64,000 nt of DNA from Prionace glauca (taxonomy: Eukaryota > Chordata > Chondrichthyes > Carcharhiniformes > Carcharhinidae): positions 24,785,538 to 24,849,537 of the forward strand of contig CM075760.1 in assembly GCA_037974335.1 (NCBI GenBank), in the 5' to 3' direction. The translations under genes and the position numbers were made by a program. Under the pieces are notes generated by a model. It did not search any database. It worked only from the letters and a program-made list of their open reading frames with translations, and was not told where the DNA came from. This document shows positions 43,700-54,904 of this stretch, piece after piece. The number at the start of each line of letters is the position of its first letter. The first letter of the stretch is position 1.

Positions 43700-44660
43700 C
43701 AGTGCATGACAGACACATTATCCTTCATCAGCCAGTACTTTCACGGACCAGAAAGCTATGAGATCTTCTTCGGAGCTTTCAACATGTCATCGATGGAGAC
43801 GAACATCTGGTCAAGGCCTCCCCAGACCCCCAATACTTGCCTTCAGACAACCACACAACCTCAAATAGACAATTGTTGCAGCAAACGACCCAGCCTTCAG
43901 GAAAATAGCGATCTGGACATCAGATACAACCTCTGTAGGACGTGCCGGATCATCGACATGGATATCACCATCACAAATGAGGACACTATCCAGCAGGCAT
44001 ACGATACATACTCATGTGACTCGGTCAATGTGGTCAACCTTACACACTGCAGGAAAGGATGTCCCGAGGTGTGGTACATTGGTGAAACAATGCAGACGCT
44101 ACGACATTGTATAAATAGATACCGCAGGACAATCACCAGGCAGGAGTGTCCCCTTCCTGTCGGAGAACAGGTCAGCAGTCAGGGGCATTCAATCTGTGAC
44201 CATGGGTCAGCGTTCTCTAAGGCAGCTTTCAAGACACATGACAACACCAAATCACTGAGCAGAGACAGATAGCCAAGTTCTACATGTGTGAGGATGGTTT
44301 CAACCCAGATCTTGGGTTCATGTCACATTACATTTAAACCCCAACATTTGGCCTGAGCTTGCAAAATTTTACTAATTGTCATGGTTTGAGACAATGCATA
44401 CCTCTTTAACCTGTGATTATCTCTCTCCATTCGCTTTATCTGTAACTGTAAAGACTTGATTACCTGCAAATACTTCAATTGTAAACATTACCTTGCAATT
44501 CTTTCGATCTATGTAGGCCCTGTTTGTGAACTCTCCATTCACCTGATGAAGGAGCCGTGTTCCAAAAGTTCGTGCTACCAGACATAGCTGTTGGACTGTA
44601 ACTTGGTATTGTGAGACTTGTTTCTGTGACGACTCCAGTCCAATGCCGGCATCTCTACTT
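43700..44660 (+). mobile_element. Penelope-like element, GIY-YIG endonuclease and 3' end
   Basis: A 188-residue frame (43706-44272) encodes the C-terminal region. CPEVWYIGETMQTLRHCINR and CPLPVGEQVSSQGHSI match the GIY-YIG endonuclease pattern of Penelope-like retroelements. The 3' UTR follows (GATCTTGGGTTCATGTCACA, ACCTGTGATTATCTCTC) and the end (CTGATGAAGGAGCCGTGTTC, CCAATGCCGGCATCTCTAC). The RT core is absent. The copy is incomplete. Confidence 0.7.
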
Positions 44661-46560
44661 CATGGCTATCACCAACAGCACAAACCATCGGTTCAAAGTG
44701 GAGAGGATCTTCAACGATATCACCCACATCAACACACAGATCATATTCCTACAAAATGCAAGAAAGCAAACAAGGACCCAAAAGGATACAGATCACGAAC
44801 TCAGTCAACACGGCCTACAATACAGATTATGTCTAGAGACGTTGCCGTTGCACCTCTCACACACTCCTCAATCATCTTGTGCATTACTCTATAGCGGATG
44901 TCACCGCCTTGAAACTAAAATAGAGGCAATATTCTGAGCTTGTGCTCAGGATGCAGCAGACCAGAAATTAGAGGCCACCAAGCAGACAAGACAACAAAAC
45001 TACACCAACTACATGAACAACAAGAAGATGAAACTTGAGAAACTCGACATTCCCACCAGCAGCAACCAAGTCTTCCTCGGACCACAGTAGAAAACCATAC
45101 CAATACAGTGAAGTCCATTGATAAGGTCCCCCATGCAAGACTTCTTGAGAAGGTGAGAGGGCATGGGATCCAAGGGCCTTTGGCCTTGTGGATCCAGAAC
45201 TGGCTTGCCTGCAGAAGGCTGAGAGTGGTTGTGGATGGATCTTTTTCGGAATGGAGGTCAGTCACCAGTGGGGTGCCCCAGGGATCTGTTCTGAGACCCT
45301 TGCTGTTTGTCATTTTCATAAATGACCTGGATGAGGAAGTGGAGGGATGGGTTAGCAAGTTCGCTGATGACACGAAGGTCGGCGGTGTTGTGGATGGTCT
45401 GGAAGGATGCCAAAAGTTGCAGCAGGACATAGATAGGATGCAGGAATGGGCGGAGAAGTGGCAGATGGACTTCAACGCGGATAAATGTGTAGTCGTCCAT
45501 TTCGGCAGAACCAACGGGATGAACGAGTACACTATTAAGGGCAGGGGTCTTAGTAGCGTTGAAGAGCAGAAGGATCTCGGGGTCCGGGTTCACAGGACTC
45601 TTAAATCGGCCTCGCAGGTGGAGGAGGTGGTCAAGAAGGTGTATGGTGTACTGGCCTTCATTAATCGAGGGATTGAGTTTAGGAGTCGGGAGGTAATGCT
45701 GCAACTTTACAGGACCCTCGTCAGGCCTCATTTGGAGTACTGTGCGCAGTTCTGGTCGCCTCACTATAGGAAAGACGTAGAAGCTATTGAAAGGGTGCAG
45801 AGGAGATTTACAAGGACGTTGCCTGGACTGGGAGGCATGCCTTATGAAGATAGGTTGAGGGAGCTGGGACTCTTTTCCCTGGAGAGGCGAAGGTTGAGAG
45901 GCGACCTGATAGAAGTTTATAAAATGTTGAGAGGAATAGATAGGGTGGACTCTCAGAGGCTATTTCCCCGGGTTGAAATGGTCGCTACGTGAGGACACAG
46001 ATTTAAGGTGCGGGGAGGGAAGTACAGAGGTGATGTTAGGGGTAAGTTTTTCACTCAGAGGGTGGTGAGTGAATGGAATCGGCTGCCGTCGTCGGTGGTG
46101 GAGGCAAACTCGCTGGGGTCTTTTAAAAGACTTCTGGATGAGTATATGGGGTTTAATGGGATTGGGGGTTATAGATAGGTCTATAGATTGGTGGGGTTGA
46201 TGCGATCGGCGCAACTCGAGGGCCGAAGGGCCTGTTTGTGCTGTAATGTTCTATGTTCTATGTTCCATGTTCTATGTTCTATGTCAACTTGCCGGACTAC
46301 ACCCTTCAACCAGATGAAGTCGAAGTTCTCAGTCGAGGACCCAATTTCTGCCTCACTAACAAAATGGATCCATTGGTCATGCAGCAGAAGGAGAGAAAAA
46401 ACATCAGTCGAATGAGGCTCAGGCAGCCCTTCGACAAGCCCCTTGAGGCTAACAGCCAACCCAATGAGACAACCAGATTATCTCAGCTGATGAAGGAGCA
46501 GCCCTCCAAAAGTTCACAATCACAAATAAAACTACTGGACTTTAAGCTGGTTTAGCAATC
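44660..46560 (+). mobile_element. Penelope-like element, N-terminal part and 3' end, split by CR1-D'
   Basis: After the end of the previous copy a new one starts. A frame from 44611 has the conserved N-terminal pattern (INTQIIFLQNARKQTRTQKD). After the LINE at 45105-46262 the reading resumes with LPDYTLQPDEVEVLSRGPNF and ISRMRLRQPFDKP, text typical of the region before the Penelope RT. It then jumps to the 3' end (TGATGAAGGAGCAGCCCTCC, CTGGACTTTAAGCTGG), so the RT and endonuclease are missing. Head-to-tail copies are usual for this class. Confidence 0.7.
45105..46262 (+). mobile_element. CR1-D' LINE inserted in a Penelope-like element
   Basis: A 294-codon frame (45108-45992) starts just before the DKVPH motif and includes [13 protein letters not shown] (residues 55-67), the catalytic FADD at 85-88, FNADKCVVVHFGRTN and the post-RT region. 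It stops at a TGA (45990-45992), where the copy at 22748 has AGA (ATRGHRFKV). The downstream sequence to GFNGIGGYR and the TTCTATG tail is otherwise kept, so one substitution ends the frame early. The element is 5'-truncated. Confidence 0.88.
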
Positions 46561-46589
46561 AAATACCTGTTTGACTGAAAAAGTCGTTT

Positions 46590-46895
46590 AGCAATCCTGA
46601 CTCTGATTGGCTGAGGCGGTCGCTCTACGTTCCAGTTCCTTACATGATGATGTGGTCAGATATGGAATTAGTCTCTGATTGGCTGAGTTGGCTGCTTGGC
46701 CAACTAGTCCCTTATTGGCTGAAGCAGTCATTTAGCGATCTAACCTCTGATTGGCTGAGGTTGCCGTTTAGCAGTCCTGTCTCTGATTGGCTCTGACAGT
46801 TGTTAGAAATCTAGTCTTTGATTGTCTGAGATGGTAAGTTATTGACCCAGTCGATTATTGGCTGAGGACGTCAGTTAATCATCCCGGGCTTATTG
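46590..46895 (+). repeat. Array of about eight ATTGGCTGAG-type units
   Basis: CTGATTGGCTGAG-type cores recur near 46603, 46675, 46712, 46748, 46783, 46818 (ATTGTCTGAG), 46857 and 46890 (ATTGGATG), mostly 33-39 bp apart. The spacer text (CGTTTAGCAATCCT, CATTTAGCGATCTA, CGTTTAGCAGTCCT) also repeats, so it is a degenerate minisatellite of about 36 bp. ATTGG is an inverted CCAAT box. The array ends a few bases from the receptor pseudogene's stop. Confidence 0.75.
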
Positions 46896-46903
46896 GATGT
46901 CAC

Positions 46904-47798
46904 TCAGTTTTGTCTCTTCATTAAATTAGTATTTGCTATACACGGATATTTCACCGCGATTCTGATCTGCTCCCTGAATTTGGATTGAGCCACTGCATAA
47001 ATAAATATGTTTGTGCAGCAATTTAAATCCCGCAGGATAAATCCGACTATTTGGAATGTATATTCAGGAATAGTGAGATACATTAATCTTCTCACATCTA
47101 CATAGAAAAATTTCACAACATAAACCGACCAGAGCAGAATGAAAGCTCCGGATATGCTAAAGAGTAAAATCATTGACTTCCTTCTGCTTTCCATTTCAGG
47201 GTCTCTGCGATTATCTCCTTTACTCTGAGCCCTCAGACCCTTCCGCACTCGACTGGTCATTAAAATGTGACTGACTGTTAGAGCATTAATCAACAAGATT
47301 AAACTGAACGGGAGCAGTGGGATTAAAACCTGATTAAACCAGTTAAAACCAATCCACCCGGGATCAGTCCAAACGCTTGGCTTCGCATTGCAGCCCCACT
47401 CGGCATGGTCGATTGTCAGTTGAGGTTCAATTACAAAGTAGAAGGGAATGTTTTTCACAGAGAACAGGATGCCAGTTGTTGCCAGAACCACAGCTGCAGT
47501 TTTCCCAGTGCAAAATTTAGTTTTCATTTTTTGGCAACGAATGGCCACAAATCGATCAAAGGAGAAAGTGACAGTGAACCAGACAGAACAGTCTGCAGCT
47601 GCAGTCTCCAGGACAGCTTTAACCCGACATACTGATGTGAGGGACAGGAAGTTCAGGGGGAAATAATAATTATTTATGTAGTTGAGGATGGGGTTTATGA
47701 TGATGAACAGTAGATCCACCAGGCCACCAGGTAGCGAGTTGTACAGATGGAGAGGCCACACTTTCCCTGACTTAGGATCACAATTCCCAGAAAATTAA
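46904..47798 (-). pseudogene. GPR139-like: GPR139-like receptor pseudogene (exon 2 only)
   Basis: An intact acceptor (TTTCTCTGACAG) opens exon 2 with VNFLGIVILSQGKCGL and SICTTRYLVA. The frame then breaks in TM2: between GCC (Ala) and GAT (the conserved Asp) only 5 nt remain where the other loci have 12, a net loss of 7. After the break the frame is open for the rest of the receptor: CSVWFTVTFSFDRFVAI, VRKGLRAQSKGDNRRD, ESRRKS, NIFIYAVAQSKFREQ, stop at 46904. The kept splice site argues against a retrocopy. No exon 1 with YYPILAIIGVP is seen up to 54 kb. It belongs to a different subfamily from genes 1 and 3 (PGWIGFNWF in loop 2). Confidence 0.78.
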
Positions 47799-47811
47799 CT
47801 GTCAGAGAAAA

Positions 47812-48564
47812 AAAAAACAAGGGATAAGAACCTGAAAATTAGTGACAAAAAATGTGAATATTTCTTGCTGTTGTTCGAGGAGTTCAGTTCAAGACTGAAC
47901 TGCAGACTGCTAACATCCAATACACCATTCCTGGTTAATCGGGGCAGGGGATCAGAAATCTGTGAATTACACTTCTATCAATTTGATGGAGCACATCTGC
48001 AAATTCTGATTAGACAAATATTACTGAGAGGTTGGATTTCTCATCTGATCTGTGTTACAGGGTTAGCTGACACAGGGCGGGTTTTCTAATTATACCCGAA
48101 ATGGACAGAAGTATGTCAGAGATTGGCAATACAATCTGCCATCTGTTCCTACACCCAATTGTAAAAGACCACAGCAGATTGAATACTTCTTTAGACGGGT
48201 CAGCTGATTGATTTTGATGTCACTTCAGGATTGTTCGTTCCCTTCTCAAATCTCTTCCTCAATCTGTTGTTTCCCCCCAGTTTGTCCTGGTTCTAGTTTC
48301 CAGATTCCTTGTTCTGGTTGCCTCTCTTTCCATTCTTGTCTCCCTGTCTCTACATCTCCCCTATTTCTTTCCTAATCTGACTCTGGCCATCTTATTCCTT
48401 TCTCCCTTTGCAGTTTTCTTCCCCGATCTCCAGGTTTCTGTCCCATCCAACCTCTTTCCATTCTTAACTCGCAGTCGAGCTTTTTCCCCGTATTTATCCA
48501 TCTCTCTTCAAACATTTCTCGCTCACTTTCCCCATATCTATTCTGCCCCTCTCTCCTACTGTTT
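47812..48564. other. Unassigned stretch, partly pyrimidine-rich
   Basis: No exon 1 for the pseudogene is found here. 48240-48560 is CT-rich, resembling the flanks of the other receptor loci only in composition. Confidence 0.5.
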
Positions 48565-48960
48565 AAAATAGAATCAAAGAAGATAGTAACAGGAGGAGGC
48601 CATTTGCCCTTCGAGCCTGCTCCGCTATTAATCACAATCATGGCTGATTATCCAACTGAATAGCCTAATGCTGCTTTCTTCCCAAAAATTTCCATCCCAT
48701 TCAGCCCAAATGCTATATCTAGTCGCCTTTTTAATCACATTTTGACATCATGTGTTTCCTGCAGTAATGAATTTCACAATCTCACAACTGTTTGTTGAAG
48801 AATTGGCTCCACATCCCTGTCTTAAACGGTTTACCCTGTTTCCTCAGACTGTTACCCCTGGTTCGGGACACGCTCACCATCGGAAACATCTGTTGTCACC
48901 CTGTTAGAATTTTATGAGTCTGTATGAAATGATATCAATGGGTGATATTCTGGGTGCTAT
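48565..48960 (-). mobile_element. Old CR1-A-like LINE 3' part
   Basis: The reversed end (GGAGGAGGCCATTTGCCCTT, AATCATGGCTGATTATCC) continues into decayed post-RT text (CATTTTGACATCATGTGTTT). No long frame. Confidence 0.65.
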
Positions 48961-48961
48961 T

Positions 48962-49335
48962 CTGATTGGCGATTGGTGACTAGTGGAGTGCCCCAGGGAT
49001 CGGTGCTGGGGCCTCAGCTATTTACATTTATATAGATGATCTGGACTAGGGGGCTGAGTGTAGGGTGACGAAATTTGCTGATGACACGAAGATGAGTGGA
49101 AAAGCAAGTTGCGTGGAGGGTGTGGAAAGTCTGCAGAGGGAGCTGGATAGGGTGAGCGATTGGGCGAGGACGTAGCAGATGGAGTATAATGTTCGCAAGT
49201 GTGAGGTTATCCACTTTGGCAGAAATAATAGTAGGAGGGAGTACTATCTAAAAAGCGAAAAGCTGCAGCATGCTACAGTGCAGAGGGACCTGGGGGTCCT
49301 TGTGCATGAGTCGCAAAAACCCAGTCTGCAGTTGT
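48962..49335 (+). mobile_element. CR1-A LINE internal fragment, missing both ends
   Basis: RT active-site region in forward orientation: GGAGTGCCCCAGGGATCGGT, GACGAAATTTGCTGATGACA (encoding FADDT), then AGGGACCTGGGGGTCCTTGT to AACCCAGTCTGCAG. It stops before the post-RT region and has frame breaks. Lack of the 3' end is atypical for a primary CR1 insertion. Confidence 0.75.
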
Positions 49336-49562
49336 CAGGAAGGAATCTGCAGCCCCATCCCAAACTGAGAGAGGGAGTTGAGTAGCTTCTGGACGCTGAG
49401 AATGGGACAGGAGATGAGGGTCGGGGAGGACGAACATTTTATACAGGTTTCGATGATTTTGTTTGTAGATCTCTATCTTTTTTCCATTTCAAATTTCTGC
49501 CTGATTTGAAGGAATGGGAGAAAGGGGACAGTAAGGAGACAAAAAAGAGAGAGGTGTAGAAC

Positions 49563-50024
49563 GATAGAATCATACAGCGCAGGAGCACTTTGGCCAAATG
49601 TGTTTGCACCTGCACGCGATAAACAGTTAAAATCACATCTAACCCCATCTGTCAGCACTTGGCCCGTAGCACTGACGTATCAAGTGTTCAACCAGATACT
49701 TTTTAAAGTATGTGGAACAAATCGCTTCTCCCAACCTCCCATGCAGGTTATTCCAGACCGTCACTACCTTCTGGGTTAAAAAAAGTTATTACTCACAACT
49801 CTCCCTCCCCTCACCTTGAACCTTGTACCCTGTGATTGACCATTCAACTCAGGGGAAGAACTCTTCCTTCTCCACTCTGTCCATCTGTCACATAATGTTG
49901 GACAACACGATCAGATTACACCTCAGTCATTTCTGTTCCAACGAAAACAAACCAAGCCTATCCAATCTCTTTTCATATCATTGATGTTCCATGCCAGGCA
50001 GCATCCTCGTGAATCTCCTCTACA
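49563..50024 (-). mobile_element. Old CR1-type LINE, 3' and post-RT part
   Basis: Reversed text (CAGCGCAGGAGCACTTTGGC, CCTTGAACCTTGTACCCTG, CATGCCAGGCAGCATCCTCG). It ends at GAATCTCCTCTA, where the next element begins, suggesting that element inserted into it. Confidence 0.55.
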
Positions 50025-51115
50025 TAAGAACATGAGAACAAGGAGCAGGGGTAGGCCACCTGGACCATTGAGCCTGCTCCGCCATTCAATAAGATCATGG
50101 CTGATCTTTTCAAGGACTCAACTCCACTTACCCGCTCGCTCACCACAACCCTTAATTCCTTTACCTTTCTAAAATATGTCTATTCTTGTCTTAAAAACTT
50201 TCAATGAGGTGGCCTCAACTGCTTCACTGGGCAGGAATTCTGCAGATTCTCAAATTTTTGTGTGAGAAGTTCCTCCTCAACACAGTCCTTCGTCTGCTTC
50301 ACCTTATTTTGAGGCTATGCCCCCTAGTTCTAGTTTCATCCGCCAGTGGAAACAATTTCCCTGCTTCCATAATATCTATTCTCTTCATATTCTTATATGT
50401 TTCGATAAGATCACCTCTCATTCTTCTGAATTCCAGTAAGTATAGCCCAGTCTCTCTTCATAAGCCAAACCTCTCAACTCCGCAATCAACCCAGTGAATC
50501 TCCTCTGCACCCTCTCCAGAGCCAGTATATCCTTTGCCTCGTGCAATCACCTTCCTCCAATAAAGTAGCGACCGGAATTGCATATGGCACTATAGTTGTG
50601 GCCTCACTAATTTTCTATACAACTCCAACATGACTTCTCCGCTTTGGTAATCTATGGCACAAGTGATAATGGTAAGTGCTCCATACTTTTACACCGCACT
50701 ACGAAAATGCCCTGCTTTCAGAGTTCTGTGAATAACCACGTCAAGGATCTTTTGTTCCGTTGAACTTCCTCGTATCCTACCATACATTTTGTACTTCGTT
50801 GTAAAAATGCTCAATTCAAATTCTATTATCTCACACTTTTCAGGGCGATATACCACCTGCCACTGATCTGCATATTTGAGCATTCCATCTATATCTTTTT
50901 GTAGCCCAATGCACAGCGCACTCTATTAGGCACTCTTCCATTTTTTTGTTGTTATCAGCAAAATTACTAATCATACCCGCGACAGAGTCATCATTGTGAT
51001 ATTTGCATTATTTCTGATAAATAGGGGGCCAGCACAGATCTCTATTGTACACCACTGGTCTCTGGCTTGCAGTCAGTAAAACAGTTCTTTATTATCACCC
51101 TCTGCTTCGAAAACT
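50025..51115 (-). mobile_element. Old CR1-A-related LINE, 3' end to RT
   Basis: The reversed tail (CATAAGAACATGAGAACAAG), ATAAGATCATGGCTGATC, post-RT text (CACCTTATTTTGAGGCTATG) and RT text up to ATCAGCAAAATTACTAATC and CACAGATCTCTATTGTACAC. No long frame remains. It is older than the copies at 25062 and 28944. Confidence 0.65.
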
Positions 51116-51246
51116 GGGTCAATGTTGAATACATTTTATCAAATTACCTAGTATCCTATGTGAATTAACATTCTTTACACGTCTCCCACACAGGACGTTG
51201 CCAATGCTTTGCAGCAATCCATATAAACCAGCTAGTTTCTTCTGGC
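51116..51246. other. Short unassigned flank
   Basis: Nothing recognised before the target-site duplication at 51247. Confidence 0.4.
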
Positions 51247-53094
51247 ATCTTTCTGAACATGATGTGGGTATGCCGGCGTTGGACTGGCGTAAACACAGTA
51301 AAAAGTCTGGCAACACCAGGTTTTAGTCCAAACGATTTATTTGATAATAGACTCACAAGCTTTCGAGGTTTCCCTCTTCGTCAGGTGAATGGAGAGTTCT
51401 GGCCTCAGACAGAGCATATAAAGCACAGACAGTTTAGAGATTACTGATTAGAATGTGAATCCTTACACCTAACCTGCTGTTCAAGTCCTAAAGTAACTGA
51501 CAATGTGAGTAGAAGGAGCACTGATCACAGTTTACAGAGATGTGTATTGTCTCCAGACAATACAGTAAGTGAGGTTTTGCAAACCCAGGCAAGTCACGGG
51601 GGTTACAGATAGTGCGACATGAAAAGGGATCTTGGGTTCATGTCGCACTATCTGTAACCCCCGTGACTTGCCTGGGTTTGCAAAACCTCACTTACTGTGC
51701 TGTCTGGAGACAATACACATCTCTTTAACCTGTGACCTGTGCTCCTTCCACTCACATTGTCGACCACTTTAGGACTTGAACAGCTGGTTAGGTGTAAGGA
51801 TTCGCATTCTAATCAGTAATCTTTAAACTGTCTGTGCTTTATATGCTCTGTCCGAGGCCAGAACTCTTCATTCACCTGACGAAGAGGGAGTCCCCTCGAA
51901 AGCTTGTGAGTATAGAACATAGAACATTACAGCGCAGAACAGGCCCTTCGGCCCACGATGCTGCGCCGACCAGTTACAAAAACAATGACCCACTAGCCTA
52001 TACCAATCCCCTTTCGTCCATAAACCTATCAAACTAGGCGCATTTACAACTGCAGCAGGCAGGGCATTCCAATCCCTCACCACCCGCTGGGTAAAGAACC
52101 TACCCCTGACATCCGTCCTGTAGCTACCCCCCCCCCCTTAATTTAAAGCCATGCCCCCGCGTGCTAGCTTTCTCCATCCGAGGAAAAAGGCTATCACTGT
52201 CCACCCTATCTAAATCTCTAATCATCTTATATGTTTCAATAAGATCCCGTCTTAGCCGCCTTCTTTCCAACGAAAAGAACCCCAAATCCCTCAGTCTCTC
52301 CTCATAGGATCTCTCCACCATCCCAGGCAACATCCTAGTAAACCTCCTCTGCACCCTCTCCAAAGCCTCCACATCCTTCCTGTAATGTGGGGACCAGAAC
52401 AGCACACAGTACTCCAAGTGCGGCCCTACCAGAGTAGTGTACAGTTGCAACATGACGCTGCGACTCTTAAATTCAATCCCCCTACCAATAAACGCCAAGA
52501 CACCGTACGCCTTCTTAACAACCTTATCTACTTGATTCCCAACTTTCAGGGATCTATGTACACATACAGCTAGATCCCTCTGTTCATCCACACTATTCAA
52601 AGTCCTCCCGTTAGCCCTATACTCAACACATCTGTTGCTCCTACCGAAGTAAATTACCTCACACTTCTCCGCATTAAATTCCATCCGCCACCTCTCGGCC
52701 CAGCTCTGCAACTATCTAAGTCTCGCTGCAGACTATGACACCCTTCCTCACAATCTACCACACCTCCGACTTTAGTGTCATCAGCAAAATTACTAATCCA
52801 CCCAACTATACCCTCATCCAGATCATTAATAAAGATTACAAACAGCAGTGGCCCCAAAACAGACCCCTGAGGCACACCACTCGTAATCGAACTCCATGAT
52901 GAATATTTACCATCAACCACCACCCTCTGTCTCCTATCTGATAGCCAATTTCTGATCCAATTTCCTAGATTACCCACAATCCCATACATCTGCATTTTCT
53001 GCAGAAGCCTACCATGGTGAACGTTATATATTATCAAATAAATCGGTTGGACTAAAACCTGGTGTTGTCACGCTTTTTACTATCTTTCTGAACA
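51247..53094. mobile_element. Penelope-like 3' ends as a long inverted pair with target duplication
   Basis: The left arm (about 51260-51622, reverse) and right arm (about 51626-51910 plus 53025-53081, forward) carry the same roughly 330-bp 3' UTR and end. GTTACAGATAGTGCGACATG at 51612 is mirrored by CATGTCGCACTATCTGTAAC at 51638. The forward arm is cut by a CR1-D LINE. ATCTTTCTGAACA flanks both sides (51247-51259 and 53082-53094), a 13-bp target duplication. The left arm has the complete end (GGTATGCCGGCGTTGGACTG); the right arm is trimmed. Confidence 0.85.
51911..53024 (-). mobile_element. CR1-D LINE inserted in the Penelope-like palindrome
   Basis: Frames 52654-53037 and 52124-52711 cover the RT and post-RT regions: [68 protein letters not shown]. 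One frame change lies near 52700 and another in the C-run at 52130. The 3' end (GAACATTACAGCGCAGAAC) is at 51911. It is 5'-truncated. Confidence 0.88.
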
Positions 53095-54596
53095 CACAGA
53101 CTGGCCTCCTCTGCAACGTTGACCATACTTGGAATAAAAATAATTACAGATGCAATCACACCCCTCCAAAAAAAAATGGCGACCAGAAGTGCACACGACA
53201 CGATAGTTCTGACCTCCCTAATGTTATAAACACAGAGCATTGCAGATTGTAAATGCATGGATACATAATGTCATAAATAGCTGGATACTTAGATCAAATA
53301 TTCCACTGCGCTAATAGTACAATTCAACACTGATAAATAGACACGATATTGTTTATTCACTGGTGTCAGTTATTGCACTCCGGTTAGTGATCCACATGCA
53401 CAATTTGAATTTATTCTTACTTCTATAAAATTCAGAGCGATCGCCTTCACTGAGATCCAATCTCTAAATTTACAAAATAAATTTAAATACAATAATTTCA
53501 TTGATCAGTGAGACTGTGAATTTTATTTGTTCATGACAATACTTAAAAGCATAGCGATAATACAAGACATTTGATTTACATGTATATCATCATTCACGTG
53601 GTGCATGTATGGCAGTGAACAGAAGATCAACATGAGACATTTTCATTCAGAATTTAAAAACAGTAAGCCGTTCATTGGGTAGATTATTTTCGTAGCTTTC
53701 TGAATTGGATAGATCATTTTCAGTGTGCAGTAATGAGTCCCTTCTACTGCTCGCAGTCCCTCTGTCTTAAACTGTGAGGTTTTCCATTCCCAAAGCTTTT
53801 AATTTATACACTATATAATCACCTGAGGGACATTGAGGTAGAAGAATGGTTTGCAGTTTTTCTTAATACATGAACAAACAGATTACAACATTTAGTTCAG
53901 TGATGGAAAATATTTATTTGTTAATTGACTGATCTCGTTCAAAACATTGGATTCTATTGATCACATTTTTCAACGAATAATACATATCTACTCAAACGCC
54001 ATCAGGCCCATCTCTGGATGTCAGCTTGTTACATCAGTCTGCTTTCCTTTTAGCTATTTCTCAGTGATTACAATATAATATTTGCACTTGCTAATCAGCG
54101 ATCCAAGTTTATCTGCCTTACCAGACTGGCTCATTGATTACATTAAATGAATTTTAGCCTTCTGATCTGCCATGTGCCTCACCCTGCCCATGCTTTCCCG
54201 TCTGATGCACAGCCCACTTTTCCTTGAATACTGGACTGGACTTCACTCCAAGCTTTTCATCTGGCCTGTGCCCTACCCAACTGCCTAATTTGTTCCAAAA
54301 ACTATGGAGGAGCCTTAGACAACCTGCTCCTGATTCTGATTTTCCTAAGTTTGTAAGCTGATCCTGATCAATTCTACAGCTTTTGACAAAGAGGAATATT
54401 AAACATCATTCAGCAGTAGAAGCAGTTAACTTGTCTCTCAGATTGAAGGGAGCCATATATGAATATCCGATTCTCAGTTTCTCAGAATGCCACACACAAC
54501 AATTTTCTAAAACTCTGATCATCAACCACAAAGTGCTGAGTGCCAACTACCCATGCATTAACCAGAGCCTATCACTTGGAATCGTGTAATAAGAGC
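53095..54596. other. 1.5-kb AT-rich stretch, no gene seen
   Basis: No long frame, repeat family or RNA gene recognised. This is the longest unexplained stretch of the right half. Confidence 0.5.
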
Positions 54597-54745
54597 ATAA
54601 GACCATGAGACATATAAACAGAATTAGGCCCATCGATTCTGCTCCACCATTCAATCATAGCTAATATTTTCCTGCCTTTTCCACATACCCCTAATCCCTC
54701 TATTAACCAAGAACAGATCTATCTCTGTCTTAAAGGCACTTAGTC
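54597..54745 (-). mobile_element. CR1-type LINE 3' scrap
   Basis: AGACATATAAACAGAATTAGG and CCATTCAATCATAGCTAATA, then CCCTAATCCCTCTATTAACC, are a reversed CR1-A-like end of an old subfamily. Confidence 0.6.
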
Positions 54746-54904
54746 AAATATCAAGATACTTGGCACATGAAGTGGCACTTCAAGTGTACACCACATTAAC
54801 CATGCTGGTGATGAAATATTCACCATCCTGGGATGCCAACAGACACACCTACTGAAATATGAAAAGACAATAATCATGGTTATTTAGGTCTTAGTTTTAA
54901 CATA

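Noticed and set aside
44915-45532. 205-residue minus-strand frame
   Set aside because: Antisense of the CR1-D' reverse transcriptase.
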